From Bacteroidaceae bacterium (GTDB lineage Bacteria; Bacteroidota; Bacteroidia; Bacteroidales; Bacteroidaceae), in the NCBI GenBank assembly GCA_017407905.1, contig JAFQVS010000064.1, forward strand, positions 1 through 58,424: a stretch of 58,424 bases of DNA. Reading direction: 5' to 3'. This document shows, in pieces, positions 14,246 to 25,758 of the stretch. Below the pieces are notes generated by a model. It was not told where the DNA came from, ran no database searches, and was given only the letters and a program-made list of their open reading frames with translations. The position numbers and the translations under genes are program-made. How positions within the stretch are numbered: the stretch's first letter is position 1; each line of letters starts with the position of its first letter.

Positions 14246-15067
14246 ATGACTACCCTACCCTGCGCATTTGTTTGGGACCCGTCGATGAGTCCATTCTCGC
14301 TCTTCGGGTTCGAGATACGCTACTACTCTATCTGCTGGATAGTGGGCCTTGCATTGGGCTATTTTATTATGCAGTATCTTTATAAAAAGCAAAAGATAGC
14401 CGACGAGCTTTTCGAGCCGCTTTTTATGTACTGCTTCTTCGGCATACTCATCGGTGCACGCTTGGGACACTGTCTGTTCTACGAGCCACAGTATTATCTG
14501 TCGCACTTTTGGGAGATGATTCTGCCCATAAAAATGACCCCCGACGGATGGAAATTCGTTGGTTATCTGGGCCTTGCGAGCCACGGTGGCACGATAGGAC
14601 TTTTCACGGCTCTATGGCTCTACTGTCGCAAGACAAAAATGAAATTTGCCATTGTGCTCGATAATATTGCAATTACAACCCCCATTGTGGCGGCAATGAT
14701 ACGCTTGGGCAATTTTATGAACAGCGAGATTTTGGGCCGCGCCACCGACGGGCCTACGGGCATAATATTTGCACAGGTCGATAATGTTCCGCGCCACCCT
14801 GCACAGCTGTACGAGGCAATAGCCTATTTGCTGTTCTTCGTCGGCGGATGGCTGTTGCAGCGCAAATTTCCGCAAAAGGTGGGCACGCTGTTCTATTTTG
14901 GCTACTGCCTTGCGACAATCTTCACATTCCGCTTCTTTGTCGAGTTTTTAAAAGAGGTTCAGGTAGATTTTGAAAATGGAATGCTGCTTGATATGGGACA
15001 GATTCTGAGTATTCCGTTTATGATAATTGGAGCAGCCTGTATGCTCTATGGATGGAAGAAAAAATAA
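14246..15067 (+). CDS. lgt: Prolipoprotein diacylglyceryl transferase
   Basis: Lgt moves diacylglycerol from phosphatidylglycerol to the lipobox Cys of prolipoproteins in the inner membrane. The ATG at 14246 is preferred over a TTG nine bases earlier; the protein is 273 residues. Seven membrane segments are visible. Diagnostic motifs are GARLGHCLFYEP (the conserved Arg region), LASHGGTIG, RLGNFMNSEILG and RHPAQLYEA. Codirectional with ychF. It will process the many lipoproteins of this phylum, including those encoded at 5405 and 31345. Confidence 0.95.
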   Translation: MTTLPCAFVWDPSMSPFSLFGFEIRYYSICWIVGLALGYFIMQYLYKKQKIADELFEPLFMYCFFGILIGARLGHCLFYEPQYYLSHFWEMILPIKMTPDGWKFVGYLGLASHGGTIGLFTALWLYCRKTKMKFAIVLDNIAITTPIVAAMIRLGNFMNSEILGRATDGPTGIIFAQVDNVPRHPAQLYEAIAYLLFFVGGWLLQRKFPQKVGTLFYFGYCLATIFTFRFFVEFLKEVQVDFENGMLLDMGQILSIPFMIIGAACMLYGWKKK

Positions 15068-15074
15068 AGAATGC

Positions 15075-15126
15075 AAAAAACAGACAGCCGGGTAACGAAA
15101 AAAATTACTCGGCTGTCTGTTTTTTA
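15075..15126 (+). terminator. lgt terminator
   Basis: CAGACAGCCG pairs with CGGCTGTCTG; flanking A and T runs make it work in both directions. Confidence 0.85.
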
Positions 15127-15389
15127 TGCACTGCGCCGTAGAATATCAGAATCCATCATTTTGATAAAAAAACAACGACAATTGTTAATAAGTATAAAAA
15201 GAATCATATATATTTGCGCTAAACAACGAATATATACAGCGCCAGCCGCAAAAAATAGTCAATCTTTCTCGCTCGCCTGTTGCTATATTCGCAGATACAT
15301 ACAATAACAATGCAAAAAAAATAACGTGCCTATGAAATAACGAAAAAATAAAAAAGAGATAAAATAATGAAGCGTTAGCTTTATTATTG

Positions 15390-15508
15390 CTTATCGAAAT
15401 TCGCCAAATTTTTATTAAGCCACAAGAGTAAAAGTTGATGCTCACGTCATTTTGGCGTGGGCTTTTACTCGTATATGTGGCTAAGGTGTTTGGCGATACC
15501 TCGATAAG
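15390..15508. repeat. 119-bp imperfect palindrome
   Basis: A chain of stems closes on itself: CTTATCGA / TCGATAAG (15390-15397 and 15501-15508), TCGCCAAA / TTTGGCGA (15401-15408 and 15489-15496), AGCCACA / TGTGGCT, GAGTAAAAG / CTTTTACTC, and GCTCACG / CGTGGGC at the tip. Small internal loops interrupt it. The form suits a MITE-like insertion or a structured RNA in the leader of the gene at 15601. Confidence 0.6.
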
Positions 15509-15600
15509 CATAGAAAGGGTTTTAGTCCGCGCTTTTTTATTGTCTGAATTTTAGGACTACGTTTTAATAGACTATTCGACAAACTACAAAATTTAATTAT

Positions 15601-16821
15601 ATGAAAAGATTTTTATTTACTTTACTTGCTCTTGTATCGCTTACAACATTTGCACAGGATATAATTATTTGCCGTAACGGCGACGAAATTTCGTCTAAAG
15701 TGCTTAAAATATCAAAAACAGAAATTGAGTACAAAAAATGGACAAACCAAGATGGCCCTGCATACACTATCGAAAAGGCCGATGTGTTTATGATTAAATA
15801 CCAAAATGGCGAAAAGGATGTGTTTAAAGAGACACCGGCAGCACAAACATCATCGGCCGGTGAAGAAAACCCCGCCGCCAGCGAACAAGGCCCCAACGAA
15901 CCCATAATGGCAACCCCCGCCGACAATAATGCCGAGCTAATTGCCGAATATAATAATGAGGTTCACGAGTATTTTCTAAAATATCCCGAGAAAAACAAAG
16001 TTAAAAAAGCAAGTAAGTATATAAGTATTTTAGGTATTACCGCCTCTTCCATTCTCTCGACCGATGACATTGAAATATCTTTGATTCAAGTAAATGACGA
16101 GAATTCTTATCATTTTATAGACGGACACAGTATAGGAGAAACCATAAAAACACAATATGAACCATATCCAAATTATCATAGACCAAAATACGCAATTGTT
16201 ATTAAAAATAAAACGTCTCGTGTAATTTATATTGATAAGGCCGCGTGCTTTGGCTCATCGTCAATAGGAGAAACTAAAAAGTACTATGACCCTACAGAAT
16301 ATACCGTTACCGAGGGTGATAACTCGGGTAGCGGTGCAAGCGTTAATTTAGGCTCGGTTGCCGACGCATTAGGCGTAGGAGGTGCTGTGGGAACATTGGC
16401 CGGCGGTGTAAATGTAGGCGGAGACAAAGGAAAATTCAGTGCTACCACCACTACCTATAAGGATGATAGAGTTTTAACCATCCCGCCACAATCTTCGGTA
16501 GCTCTCTCGGAGGACGCATATAGAAAGCATCCGACTAATAAAAATGAGTATATTATTACCGGTTCATACGAATATCACAAGTTACCGGAATTATCTTTAA
16601 ATGTTGATGAAATAAAACAATTTACCGAAGATAACACACCAAGCAACATAGTAAATTATATGATAACCTACTCTTTAGATAAAGAGTTAAAGAATTGTTT
16701 TATGGTAAATTTTGGTGTATATGTAAAAGAGGTTTTTGGATTATATAGTTGGATATATTATTTTGATAAAGGATTAAAATCAAAGACACCAAAAACAATT
16801 GTTGCTGGATATTTTCAGTAG
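15601..16821 (+). CDS. Secreted protein of unknown function with DUF-type N-terminal domain
   Basis: A 406-residue exported protein with a signal peptide (MKRFLFTLLALVSLTTFA). The first 60 mature residues (DIIICRNGDEISSKVLKIS ... EIEYKKW, then IKYQNGEKDVF) match a module common in Bacteroidetes secreted proteins of unknown role. A low-complexity Ala/Glu/Pro linker follows (residues 79-105), then a mixed alpha/beta domain; a Gly-rich stretch (GSGASVNLGSVADALGVGG, about 241-259) lies within it. No lipobox and no C-terminal sorting tail are present, so it is probably periplasmic. It stands alone and ends at a strong bidirectional terminator shared with katA. Confidence 0.7.
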   Translation: MKRFLFTLLALVSLTTFAQDIIICRNGDEISSKVLKISKTEIEYKKWTNQDGPAYTIEKADVFMIKYQNGEKDVFKETPAAQTSSAGEENPAASEQGPNEPIMATPADNNAELIAEYNNEVHEYFLKYPEKNKVKKASKYISILGITASSILSTDDIEISLIQVNDENSYHFIDGHSIGETIKTQYEPYPNYHRPKYAIVIKNKTSRVIYIDKAACFGSSSIGETKKYYDPTEYTVTEGDNSGSGASVNLGSVADALGVGGAVGTLAGGVNVGGDKGKFSATTTTYKDDRVLTIPPQSSVALSEDAYRKHPTNKNEYIITGSYEYHKLPELSLNVDEIKQFTEDNTPSNIVNYMITYSLDKELKNCFMVNFGVYVKEVFGLYSWIYYFDKGLKSKTPKTIVAGYFQ

Positions 16822-16872
16822 CCAATTTTTAAAGTATTTAATTCATTTGTAGGTAATAAATTCTATTTAATT

Positions 16873-16919
16873 GTTATCGGCAGCCGAATATTATTTGGTA
16901 ATATTCGGCTGCCGATAAC
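16873..16919. terminator. Bidirectional terminator
   Basis: A perfect 21-bp inverted repeat (GTTATCGGCAGCCGAATATTA, complement at 16899-16919) with a 5-base loop lies between two convergent genes. T-runs are short, but the stem is long and stable. Confidence 0.75.
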
Positions 16920-16922
16920 TTG

Positions 16923-18428
16923 TTAATATGTCCTTGTCTCGTAGAGACGCTCTTTCTGGCTCATTGCTGCCAGCCTCTGAACCTCGCTCAGTTGCAGCAT
17001 CATCGCCTCGGCCAGACGCGTGCCATACTCGCTGTCGGCAAGGTAGCAGTGGGCAGCGTGTCGGTATTTTATATTCTGGCTCACGGGCAACATATCCTCG
17101 GCTGTGTTCGAGATTAAAAGGGCGCGCTTATCCTCGCTCATAAGCCTGTACAGATTGCCCGGCTGGCGGAAGCAGTCGTCGGTGCGCTCGTCGTAGGGGT
17201 TGTAGCGCATACTCTCGCCCGCTGCATCGCAGTGAGCATATTGGGCGCTGCCAACGCTCCACTCGTCTATACTGTTGGGCGAATAGCCTTTTGTCGGGCC
17301 CTCGTTGCCATCGACGCGCATTGTGCCGTCGCGGTGGAAGCTGTGCAGGGGACAGCGCGGACGGTTCACGGGTATCTGGTCGTGATTTACGCCCAGTCGG
17401 TAGCGCTGTGCGTCGCCGTATGAGAATAATCGTCCCTGAAGCAGTTTATCGGGCGAGAGGCCGATGCCCGGGACAATGTGTGCGGGGTTAAAGGCTGCCT
17501 GCTCAACCTCGGCAAAGTAATTAGAGGGGTTGCGGTTGAGTTCGAGCACGCCCACCTCGATAAGCGGATAATCCTTGTGGCTCCACACTTTTGTAACGTC
17601 AAAGGGATTCTCGCAGTGCCTACGGGCTTGCTCCTCGGTCATTATCTGAAAATAGAGCGTCCAACGGGGGAAATTACCCGCCTCGATGGCTGCGAAAAGG
17701 TCGCGCCCGTGGCTCTCGCGGTCTTTTGCTATTATTGCCGCAGCCTCGGCATTTGTAAGGTTTTTTATACCTTGTTGGGTACGAAAATGGAATTTCACCC
17801 ACACACGTCTGCCCTCGCTGTTTATGAGGCTGTATGTGTGCGACCCGAACCCGTGCATATTGCGGTACGAGGCGGGGATTCCGCGGTCGGACATTACAAT
17901 TGTTACCTGATGCAGTGCCTCGGGCAGCATTGTCCAAAAGTCCCAATTGCTCTGTGGCGAGCGCAGATTGGTCTGCGGGTCGCGCTTTATGGCGTGATTA
18001 AGGTCGGGGAATTGCAGTGGGTCGCGCAGAAAAAATACGGGGGTGTTGTTGCCCACAAGGTCCCAATTGCCCTCGTCGGTGTAAAATTTTATCGCAAAGC
18101 CTCGAATGTCGCGCTCGGCGTCGGCGGCGCCTCGCTCGCCCGCCACTGTCGAGAAGCGCACAAATACGTCGGTGCTTTTTCCAATATGCGAAAAGAGCGA
18201 GGCGCAGGTATATTCCGTTACGTCGTGTGTTGTAACAAATTTTCCGAATGCTCCACTACCCTTTGCGTGCATACGACGCTCGGGGATTACCTCGCGGTCG
18301 AAATGAGCGAGTTTCTCTATCAGCCAATTATCTTCGAGGAGGATGGGGCCGCGGCTGCCTGCGGTGAGCGAGTTTGTGTTATCGGTAACTATTGCTCCCG
18401 ATTCATTGGTAAGATTTTTTTTGTTCAT
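16923..18428 (-). CDS. katA: Monofunctional haem catalase
   Basis: Decomposes hydrogen peroxide. The 501-residue clade-3-sized protein has all active-site residues: distal His54 ([12 protein letters not shown]), distal Asn127 ([11 protein letters not shown]) and haem-ligand Tyr337 ([15 protein letters not shown]). The spacings between them equal those in mammalian catalase. No signal peptide, so cytoplasmic. A 9-bp inverted repeat lies 9-35 bases upstream of the start codon and could be an operator or the mutS terminator. Gene symbol is by family resemblance; Bacteroides call the orthologue katA or katB. Confidence 0.96.
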   Translation of the reverse strand: MNKKNLTNESGAIVTDNTNSLTAGSRGPILLEDNWLIEKLAHFDREVIPERRMHAKGSGAFGKFVTTHDVTEYTCASLFSHIGKSTDVFVRFSTVAGERGAADAERDIRGFAIKFYTDEGNWDLVGNNTPVFFLRDPLQFPDLNHAIKRDPQTNLRSPQSNWDFWTMLPEALHQVTIVMSDRGIPASYRNMHGFGSHTYSLINSEGRRVWVKFHFRTQQGIKNLTNAEAAAIIAKDRESHGRDLFAAIEAGNFPRWTLYFQIMTEEQARRHCENPFDVTKVWSHKDYPLIEVGVLELNRNPSNYFAEVEQAAFNPAHIVPGIGLSPDKLLQGRLFSYGDAQRYRLGVNHDQIPVNRPRCPLHSFHRDGTMRVDGNEGPTKGYSPNSIDEWSVGSAQYAHCDAAGESMRYNPYDERTDDCFRQPGNLYRLMSEDKRALLISNTAEDMLPVSQNIKYRHAAHCYLADSEYGTRLAEAMMLQLSEVQRLAAMSQKERLYETRTY

Positions 18429-18436
18429 AAATTAAG

Positions 18437-18463
18437 CTGTTAAGAATTTTTTAATCTTAACAG
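18437..18463. promoter_or_regulatory. Inverted repeat upstream of katA
   Basis: CTGTTAAGA (18437-18445) and TCTTAACAG (18455-18463) form a 9-bp inverted repeat with a 9-base AT spacer. It sits between the mutS stop and the katA start on the minus strand. It may be a weak terminator for mutS or a regulator site for katA. Confidence 0.4.
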
Positions 18464-18509
18464 CCTAATATGTAAAATTGTTCAAGGGTGCACAAAAAGC
18501 GGGGTAATA

Positions 18510-21137
18510 TTATTTTCCCTTTACTATTCGCTTAATTTCGTTCAGTTTATTAAGCGCTTCGATGGGGGTAAGATTGTTAATGTCGATGCCTAAAATCTCG
18601 TCGCGCACTCCCGCAAGGACAGGGTCGTCCAATTGGAAAAAGCTCAGCTGAAGCCCCTCGCGGCTCTCGGCAATGGCGCCCGCGGCCGAGCTTTTAATCT
18701 CGCCCCTATTGTCGGCAGCTTCGAGTTTCGAGAGAATCTGCTCGCTGCGCTTGACGATGCTCTTGGGCATTCCGGCCAATTTTGCAACGTGAATACCAAA
18801 GGAGTGCTCGCTTCCGCCGGGCATCAGCTTGCGCAGAAAAATCACCCTTCCGTCAATCTCTTTTACCGATACATTAAAGTTTTTTATGCGTGCGAAGCTC
18901 TTTTCCATCTCGTTCAGCTCGTGGTAGTGGGTGGCAAAGAGGGTGCGTGCCCTACCCTTGTCCGACTCGTGTATGTGCTCGACAATTGCCCAAGCAATTG
19001 ACATTCCATCGTATGTTGATGTTCCGCGTCCAAGCTCGTCGAAGAGTACAAGGCTGCGAGGCGATAGATTGTTAAGAATATTCGCAGCCTCGGTCATCTC
19101 GACCATAAAGGTTGATTCACCGGCCGAGATATTGTCGCTTGCACCAACGCGTGTAAAGATTTTATCAACAATTCCCACCGTTGCACTGTCGGCCGGGACG
19201 AAGCATCCTATCTGTGCCATCAGAGTGATGAGCGCCGTCTGACGCAGAAGCGCCGACTTTCCGGCCATATTGGGGCCCGTAACAATTATTATCTGCTGTA
19301 CGTTACTGTCGAGATAAAGGTCATTGGGAACGTAATTCTCGCCCACAGCCATCTGACGCTCGATTACAGGGTGGCGACCCTGCTTAATATCGAGAATATC
19401 ATCCTCGGAAATTACGGGGCGAATATATTTGTAGGCACGCGACACGTTGGCAAAGGAGAGCAGAACGTCGAGGCGCGCAAGATGCGTTGCATTGAGCTGA
19501 ATAGATTGTATATACTCGGCCAACGACGATACAAGCTCGCTGTAAATTTTTGTTTCGAGTGTAAGGATTTTTTCCTCGGCACCGAGGATTTTCTCTTCAT
19601 ATTCCTTGAGTTCTTGGGTAATGTAACGCTCGGCGTTTACAAGTGTCTGCTTGCGTATCCACTCTTGCGGTACATTATCTTTGTAAGTATTTCTTACCTC
19701 GATATAATATCCAAAAACATTATTGAACGATATTTTCAGGCTGGGAATGCCCGTGCGCTCGCTCTCGCGCTGTTGCAGCTGCATAAGATAATCCTTGCCG
19801 TTGTAGGCAATTGCACGAAGCTCGTCGAGCTGTGCATCGACCCCCGAAGCAATTACACCGCCTTTATTCAAAAGAAGGGGCGGCTCGGGGACAATCTCAC
19901 GCACTATTCTATCGCGAATATCGGTGCAACAGTCGAGCTGCGCGCCTATCTGTTTTATGACGCTGTTCGACGATGCCTCGCAGGCTTTTTTTATGGGCTC
20001 AATGGCCTGTAAAGCCAATTTCAGCTGTACAAGCTCGCGCGGGGAGACACGCGCCGCCGCAACCTTCGAGATTATGCGCTCAAGGTCGCCTATCTGACGC
20101 AGATTCTCGTCGATAATATCGCGAAATTGAGGCTCGCGGAAATAATACTCGACAATATCGAGGCGCTCGTCGATGGGCTTTTTGTCCTTAAGCGGAAAGA
20201 CCATCCAGCGCTTGAGCAAACGCGCACCCATAGCCGTAACCGTACGGTCGATGACCGAGAGGAGCGACGAGCCACCCTCGTGCATAGAACCCAAAAGTTC
20301 GAGGCTGCGAATGGTGAATTTATCGAGACGCACGTAACGCTCCTCCTCGATGCGCGATATATTGCGTATGTGCGATATTTGTGTGTGCAGCGTAACGCTC
20401 AGATAGTGCAGCACGGCACCCGCGGCAATTACTCCACTGCGCAGATGCGAAATTCCAAAGCCTTTCAGATTCTTTGTCTCGAAATGTTTCGTCAGCTTCT
20501 CGGTGGCAAATTCATCGGTAAAAACCCAATCGTCGAGCTCGAAAGTAAGATTTTTATTGCCGAAGCACTCCTCGAAGCGGCTTTTCATTCCACGCTCATA
20601 GAGAACCTCCTTCGGGCTGAAATTGATGAGCAGCTTCTCGACATAATCGAACGTACTCTCGGCAACTAAAAATTCGCCGGTCGAAATATCCAAAAAGGCA
20701 ACGCCGCACATCGGACGGCCAAAATGTACGGCCGCAAGGAAATTATTCTCTTTATGGTCGAGAACATTATCGTTTATGGAGACACCCGGGGTAACAAGCT
20801 CGGTTATTCCGCGCTTCACAAGTTTCTTTGCGAGCTTGGGGTCTTCGAGCTGGTCGCATATAGCCACACGCTTACCCGCACGGATGAGCTTGGGAAGATA
20901 GGTGTCGAGCGCGTGAAAAGGAAAGCCCGCCATCTCAATGGGTGCAAAAGCCTCGGCCTTACCGTTTGAACGCTTCGTGAGGGTTATTCCCAATATCTCG
21001 GATGCAAGGATTGCATCGGCACAATATGTCTCGTAAAAATCGCCGCAACGGAACAACATAATCGCATCGGGGTGTTTAGCCTTCAGGTCATAGAATTGTC
21101 GCATCATTGGCGTCATTGCTACCTCTTTTTCTGCCAT
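18510..21137 (-). CDS. mutS: DNA mismatch repair protein MutS
   Basis: MutS recognises mismatches and starts repair with MutL. The start is set at the ATG at 21137 ([19 protein letters not shown]); the upstream extension of 30 codons would cross the promoter. The 875-residue protein has the mismatch-binding domain with the Phe-x-Glu motif (CGDFYETY), the clamp and lever domains, the Walker A motif [14 protein letters not shown], the Walker B region [16 protein letters not shown] and ATHYHEL. Length is usual. It precedes katA on the same strand, 81 bp apart. Confidence 0.96.
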   Translation of the reverse strand: MAEKEVAMTPMMRQFYDLKAKHPDAIMLFRCGDFYETYCADAILASEILGITLTKRSNGKAEAFAPIEMAGFPFHALDTYLPKLIRAGKRVAICDQLEDPKLAKKLVKRGITELVTPGVSINDNVLDHKENNFLAAVHFGRPMCGVAFLDISTGEFLVAESTFDYVEKLLINFSPKEVLYERGMKSRFEECFGNKNLTFELDDWVFTDEFATEKLTKHFETKNLKGFGISHLRSGVIAAGAVLHYLSVTLHTQISHIRNISRIEEERYVRLDKFTIRSLELLGSMHEGGSSLLSVIDRTVTAMGARLLKRWMVFPLKDKKPIDERLDIVEYYFREPQFRDIIDENLRQIGDLERIISKVAAARVSPRELVQLKLALQAIEPIKKACEASSNSVIKQIGAQLDCCTDIRDRIVREIVPEPPLLLNKGGVIASGVDAQLDELRAIAYNGKDYLMQLQQRESERTGIPSLKISFNNVFGYYIEVRNTYKDNVPQEWIRKQTLVNAERYITQELKEYEEKILGAEEKILTLETKIYSELVSSLAEYIQSIQLNATHLARLDVLLSFANVSRAYKYIRPVISEDDILDIKQGRHPVIERQMAVGENYVPNDLYLDSNVQQIIIVTGPNMAGKSALLRQTALITLMAQIGCFVPADSATVGIVDKIFTRVGASDNISAGESTFMVEMTEAANILNNLSPRSLVLFDELGRGTSTYDGMSIAWAIVEHIHESDKGRARTLFATHYHELNEMEKSFARIKNFNVSVKEIDGRVIFLRKLMPGGSEHSFGIHVAKLAGMPKSIVKRSEQILSKLEAADNRGEIKSSAAGAIAESREGLQLSFFQLDDPVLAGVRDEILGIDINNLTPIEALNKLNEIKRIVKGK

Positions 21138-21161
21138 AAAAATCTTTTGAAAATAATGTCG

Positions 21162-21169
21162 CGAAGATA
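21162..21169 (-). promoter_or_regulatory. mutS -7 element
   Basis: TATCTTCG on the minus strand, one base from TAnnTTTG, lies 25 bases upstream of the chosen mutS ATG and within the rejected longer reading frame. It supports the shorter start. Confidence 0.45.
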
Positions 21170-21288
21170 GCACTATTTTCGCAAAGAAACTCCTTAAAAA
21201 CATTTCAAATATCCCCGAAGAGCGCAAAAAAAATCTTGGCTGTTCAATAATTGAATATATAATATCGCTCAGTGTTACTTTTTTTACT

Positions 21289-21296
21289 TAAATTTG
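21289..21296 (+). promoter_or_regulatory. leuS -7 element
   Basis: TAAATTTG matches TAnnTTTG, 60 bases upstream of the leuS ATG. A TTG in it that could be read as an earlier start codon is part of the promoter, not the gene. Confidence 0.5.
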
Positions 21297-21356
21297 CAGG
21301 CTCTTATACTTTGTATAAGGCAACCAAACAGACAAAATAAAAAATTTAATATAATT

Positions 21357-24188
21357 ATGGGATACAATTTTAACGGAATCGAGAAAAAGTGGCAACAGCG
21401 ATGGAAAGAGAATAACACCTATCGCATAACAGAGAATAGTGAAAAAGAGAAATTCTATGTGCTGAATATGTTCCCTTATCCCTCGGGAGCAGGATTGCAC
21501 GTCGGACACCCCTTAGGATATATTGCATCGGACATTTTTGCACGCTACAAGCGTCTGCAAGGATACAACGTGCTGAACCCTATGGGATACGACGCTTACG
21601 GCCTTCCCGCCGAGCAGTATGCCATACAGACAGGACAGCATCCGCAGGTAACAACCGAGCAGAATATTGCAAGATACCGCGAGCAGCTCGACAAGATAGG
21701 ATTCTCGTTCGATTGGGAGCGCGAGATTCGCACCTGCGACCCCGAATATTATCATTGGACACAGTGGGCCTTCATAAAAATGTTCAACCACTACTACGAC
21801 AATGCGGCAAAATGCTGTAAGCCCATAAGCGAACTTATAGAGAAGCTATCGACCGGAGGCACAGCCTCAATAGACGCAGCCTGCACCGAGGAACTCAACA
21901 TCACAGCCGACGAGTGGAACGCAATGGACCACAAGGCCCAACAAGAGACGCTTATGAATTGGCGTATAGCATTCTTAAATGAGACAATGGTCAATTGGTG
22001 CCCCAAGCTCGGCACCGTGCTTGCCAACGACGAGGTTGTCGATGGAGTATCGGAGCGCGGCGGCTACCCCGTTGTACAGAAAAAGATGAAACAGTGGTGT
22101 CTGCGAGTATCGGCCTACGCACAGCGCCTGCTCGACGGCCTCGACAAGATAGATTGGACCGAGTCGCTGAAAGAGACACAGCGCAATTGGATAGGCCGCA
22201 GCGAGGGAACAGAAATGCAATTCCGCATAAAGGATAGCGACGTTGAATTTACCATCTTCACCACCCGCGCCGACACAATATTCGGTGTAACATTTATGGT
22301 GCTTGCCCCCGAGAGCGAGCTTGTTGCACAGCTCACCACCGAGGCACAGAAAGAGGCCGTCGAGGCTTATATCGACCGCACCAAGAAACGCACCGAGCGC
22401 GAGCGTATGATAGACCGCAAAGTAACCGGAGTATTTACAGGCTCGTACGCAATAAACCCCATCACAGGCGAGGAGATACCCGTGTGGGTGAGCGACTATG
22501 TGCTCTCGGGCTACGGAACAGGAGCCATTATGGCCGTTCCCGCACACGACAGCCGCGACTATGCCTTTGCCAAACATTTCGGCATCGAGATACGTCCGCT
22601 CATCGAGGGGTGCGACGTAAGCGAGGAGAGCTTCGACGCCAAAGAGGGCATTATGACAAACTCGCCCACAGCAGCATTTGCCGACTGCAAGCTCAACCTC
22701 AACGGCCTTACCGTAAAAGAGGCAATTGCAGCAACAAAAGCCTACGTTACACAGAATAATCTTGGACGCGTAAAGGTCAACTACCGTCTGCGCGACGCAA
22801 TCTTCAGCCGTCAGCGCTATTGGGGCGAGCCCTTCCCCATATACTATAAAAACGGCGTCCCCTACCCCATCCCCGAAGAGTGTCTGCCCCTTGAGCTTCC
22901 CGAGGTAGAGAAATTCCTCCCCACCGAGAGCGGCGAGCCCCCATTGGGACACGCCAAACTATGGGCGTGGGACACAGCAGCCAACTGCGTAACCGACAAG
23001 GCAAACATCAACAACGAGACAATATTCCCCCTCGAACTAAACACAATGCCCGGCTTTGCAGGTTCAAGCGCCTACTATCTGCGCTATATGGACCCCCGCA
23101 ACCACACAGCCCTCGTATCGAGCAAGGCCGATAAATATTGGCAGAACGTCGATCTTTACGTTGGCGGAACCGAGCACGCAACAGGACACCTCATCTATTC
23201 GAGATTTTGGAATATGTTCCTCTTCGACCTCGGAGCAAGCGTAAAAGAAGAGCCCTTCCAAAAACTCATCAATCAGGGAATGATTCAGGGACGAAGCAAT
23301 TTTGTCTATCGCATAAAAGATACAAATACATTCGTATCGCTGAACCTTGCAAAAGAGTACGACGTAACCCCCATACACGTAGATGTAAACATTGTGGCCA
23401 ACGATATTTTGGATATTGAGGCCTTCCGCGCTTGGCGTCCCGAATATAAAAACGCCGAATTTATCCTCGAAAATGAAAAATACATCTGCGGATGGGCCGT
23501 CGAAAAGATGAGTAAGTCGATGTACAACGTAGTGAACCCCGACACCATTGTCGAGAAATATGGTGCCGACACACTGCGTCTGTACGAGATGTTCCTCGGC
23601 CCCATTGAGCAGTCGAAGCCGTGGGACACAAACGGCATCGACGGTTGCCACCGCTTCCTGCGCAAACTGTGGAACCTCTTCTTCGACAAGGACGACAATC
23701 TTATTGTAAGCGACGAGGCTCCCACAAAGGAGGAGTTAAAATCATTGCATAAGCTCATTAAAAAAGCAACCGAGGATATTCCCGCATTCTCGTACAACAC
23801 AGCAGTGAGCGCATTTATGATATGCACAAACGAGCTCGGCACACTAAAATGCAACAAAAGAGCAATCTTAGAGCAATTCGTAATTGTGCTTGCACCCTTT
23901 GCACCACATATTTGCGAGGAACTTTGGGAGATTTTAGGCCACACAACCTCGGTGTGCGACGCCGAGTGGCCCGCCTTTAATGCCGATTATCTGAAAGAAG
24001 ATACAATAAAATATACAATCTCGTTCAACGGAAAAGCACGCTTTACGATGGAGTTTGCAGCCGACGCCGATAAAGCAGACATCGAGGCTCAGGTGCTTGC
24101 CAACGAACAGACAGGCAAATATCTCGACGGAAAGGCAGTAAAGAAGATGATTGTCGTACCAAAGAAAATTGTAAACATTGTTTTTTGA
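21357..24188 (+). CDS. leuS: Leucyl-tRNA synthetase
   Basis: Charges tRNA-Leu. The start is the ATG at 21357 ([16 protein letters not shown]); a TTG-initiated form 63 bases longer would begin inside the promoter. The 943-residue protein has the class I signature HVGHPLGY (HIGH-like) in [16 protein letters not shown], a CP1 editing domain (around residues 220-430, with [11 protein letters not shown] and [15 protein letters not shown]), and the KMSKS loop ([15 protein letters not shown]). It is larger than E. coli LeuS (860) owing to insertions usual in Bacteroidetes. First gene of leuS-yitT-rdgB-porZ. Confidence 0.97.
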   Translation: MGYNFNGIEKKWQQRWKENNTYRITENSEKEKFYVLNMFPYPSGAGLHVGHPLGYIASDIFARYKRLQGYNVLNPMGYDAYGLPAEQYAIQTGQHPQVTTEQNIARYREQLDKIGFSFDWEREIRTCDPEYYHWTQWAFIKMFNHYYDNAAKCCKPISELIEKLSTGGTASIDAACTEELNITADEWNAMDHKAQQETLMNWRIAFLNETMVNWCPKLGTVLANDEVVDGVSERGGYPVVQKKMKQWCLRVSAYAQRLLDGLDKIDWTESLKETQRNWIGRSEGTEMQFRIKDSDVEFTIFTTRADTIFGVTFMVLAPESELVAQLTTEAQKEAVEAYIDRTKKRTERERMIDRKVTGVFTGSYAINPITGEEIPVWVSDYVLSGYGTGAIMAVPAHDSRDYAFAKHFGIEIRPLIEGCDVSEESFDAKEGIMTNSPTAAFADCKLNLNGLTVKEAIAATKAYVTQNNLGRVKVNYRLRDAIFSRQRYWGEPFPIYYKNGVPYPIPEECLPLELPEVEKFLPTESGEPPLGHAKLWAWDTAANCVTDKANINNETIFPLELNTMPGFAGSSAYYLRYMDPRNHTALVSSKADKYWQNVDLYVGGTEHATGHLIYSRFWNMFLFDLGASVKEEPFQKLINQGMIQGRSNFVYRIKDTNTFVSLNLAKEYDVTPIHVDVNIVANDILDIEAFRAWRPEYKNAEFILENEKYICGWAVEKMSKSMYNVVNPDTIVEKYGADTLRLYEMFLGPIEQSKPWDTNGIDGCHRFLRKLWNLFFDKDDNLIVSDEAPTKEELKSLHKLIKKATEDIPAFSYNTAVSAFMICTNELGTLKCNKRAILEQFVIVLAPFAPHICEELWEILGHTTSVCDAEWPAFNADYLKEDTIKYTISFNGKARFTMEFAADADKADIEAQVLANEQTGKYLDGKAVKKMIVVPKKIVNIVF

Positions 24189-24211
24189 TAATTTAAATTC
24201 TTAAAATAATT

Positions 24212-25180
24212 ATGGCTAAGTTATTCATCCCAAAGACTGACATTGCCGGAGAAATTAAAAGTTACCTGACAATAACCATAGGACTTATTATCTATGCTAT
24301 TTCGTGGAACTTTTTTATGAGCCCCTTCCAATTTCTCATTGGAGGCGTTACAGGTATCGGAGCCATTGTACAATACTCCATCGGAATACCTATGCAATAT
24401 ACCTACTTCTGCATCAATGTGGTGCTGATAATTATAGCTATATGGCAGTTGGGATTTAAATTCTGCATAAAGACTATTTATGCCATTGTGATGCTTACGC
24501 TGTTCCTGAGCCTTTTTCAGGAGCTTTTCAGTGAGCAGAATGCTTTTACCATTCTGGGCCCCACAAAGCAGCTTGAATCGTGCTTGGTGGGCTCGATATT
24601 CACAGGAATAGGAATTGCACTGTGCTTTCTGAGCAACGGCAGCACGGGAGGCGTCGATATTGTGGCGGCAATAGTAAATAAATATAAGGACGTCAGCTTC
24701 GGGCGGGCGATGCTATATATTGATATTTGCATTATCACAAGCGGATATTTCTTGGTGCCCTCGAACGGTTCCGAGTCGATAGGCCTTGCAAAGGTATTCT
24801 ATGGATACATCAACCTTGTGATAGTGAACGTATCGCTCGACTATATGGTGAACAGCAACCGTCAGATGGTACAATTCTTTATCTTCTCGAATAAATACGA
24901 TGAGATTGGATATTACATCACCCGACAGCTTCGCAGGGGTGTTACACTGCTCGACTCGGTTGGTTTCTACTCGAAAAACGAGGGAAAAGTAATAACCACA
25001 ATAACCCGTGCCAATCAGACAAACGAACTTTACAGTATTGTAAAGCAGATTGACCCCAATGCACTTGTATCACAAATGAAAGTAATGGGCGTTTATGGTA
25101 ACGGATTCGACAAAATAAAGACAAAGGCCAAAAAACTAAAAACGACCGAAGAGCTCGAATCAAACGACAAAAAAGTATGA
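24212..25180 (+). CDS. YitT family membrane protein
   Basis: A 322-residue integral membrane protein of the YitT (DUF161/DUF2179) family. It has five or six membrane segments in residues 18-220 (for example [33 protein letters not shown]) and the family motif [15 protein letters not shown]. The C-terminal DUF2179 domain ([21 protein letters not shown]...TTITRANQT) is cytoplasmic. Transport has been suggested for the family, but the substrate is unknown. It is 23 bp from leuS, and its stop overlaps the rdgB start (ATGA), so the two are translationally linked. Confidence 0.9.
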   Translation: MAKLFIPKTDIAGEIKSYLTITIGLIIYAISWNFFMSPFQFLIGGVTGIGAIVQYSIGIPMQYTYFCINVVLIIIAIWQLGFKFCIKTIYAIVMLTLFLSLFQELFSEQNAFTILGPTKQLESCLVGSIFTGIGIALCFLSNGSTGGVDIVAAIVNKYKDVSFGRAMLYIDICIITSGYFLVPSNGSESIGLAKVFYGYINLVIVNVSLDYMVNSNRQMVQFFIFSNKYDEIGYYITRQLRRGVTLLDSVGFYSKNEGKVITTITRANQTNELYSIVKQIDPNALVSQMKVMGVYGNGFDKIKTKAKKLKTTEELESNDKKV

Positions 25181-25758
25181 AATTAGTATTTGCGACAAAC
25201 AATAAGCACAAGCTGCAAGAGGTGCGCGACATTATCGGGAGTGGAGTAGAGATACTCTCACTCGCCGATATTGATTGCACGGATGATATTCCCGAGACAG
25301 CCGATACGTTAGACGGAAATGCACTTATAAAAGCCCGCTATATTTTCGATAAATATGGCTTAAACTGTTTCGCCGACGACACAGGCCTCGAGGTAGAGGC
25401 TCTGGGAGGCGCTCCGGGAGTATATTCGGCCCGATACGCAGGCGAGGGCCACGACTCCGAGGCCAATATGAATAAACTTTTAGAGAATTTAACAGGAGAA
25501 AATAACCGCTCGGCACAATTTCGGACAGTTATTGCGTTAATAATAGATGGAGAGGAGAAACTCTTCAACGGAATTGTAAAAGGAGAGATTACCCGCGAGA
25601 AACGAGGTGCCTCGGGATTCGGATACGACCCTATTTTCGTTCCCGAAGGATACAAAGAGAGCTTCGCACAGATGGAGAGCAGCAAAAAAAACAGCATAAG
25701 CCATCGTTACCGCGCAACAAAGCAATTAAGCGATTATTTAAAGGAATTATATGATTAG
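25177..25758 (+). CDS. rdgB: Non-canonical purine NTP pyrophosphatase (RdgB/HAM1)
   Basis: Hydrolyses dITP, ITP and XTP to monophosphates so that deaminated purines stay out of nucleic acids. The 193-residue protein has the phosphate-binding start [15 protein letters not shown], the metal site [22 protein letters not shown], and [13 protein letters not shown]. The start overlaps yitT by 4 bp, and its stop overlaps the porZ start by 8 bp. This gene order is frequent in Bacteroidales. Confidence 0.96.
   Translation: MKLVFATNNKHKLQEVRDIIGSGVEILSLADIDCTDDIPETADTLDGNALIKARYIFDKYGLNCFADDTGLEVEALGGAPGVYSARYAGEGHDSEANMNKLLENLTGENNRSAQFRTVIALIIDGEEKLFNGIVKGEITREKRGASGFGYDPIFVPEGYKESFAQMESSKKNSISHRYRATKQLSDYLKELYD

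Larger units (their letters stand above)
15068..15600. other. Intergenic region with terminator and a long hairpin
   Basis: Holds the lgt terminator (15075-15126), an AT-rich spacer, the 119-bp palindromic element (15390-15508) and a further short inverted repeat (TAGTCC ... GGACTA, about 15532-15558) upstream of the secreted-protein gene. Confidence 0.5.

Noticed and set aside
17478..18443. 321-codon frame antisense to katA
   Set aside because: Catalase on the other strand has complete active-site motifs; the antisense product has none.
21294..21356. TTG start for leuS
   Set aside because: The TTG is inside the TAAATTTG promoter element; the ATG at 21357 gives the standard leucyl-tRNA synthetase start.
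21975..22952. 325-codon frame antisense to leuS
   Set aside because: Lies entirely within the leucyl-tRNA synthetase editing and catalytic region; no independent features.
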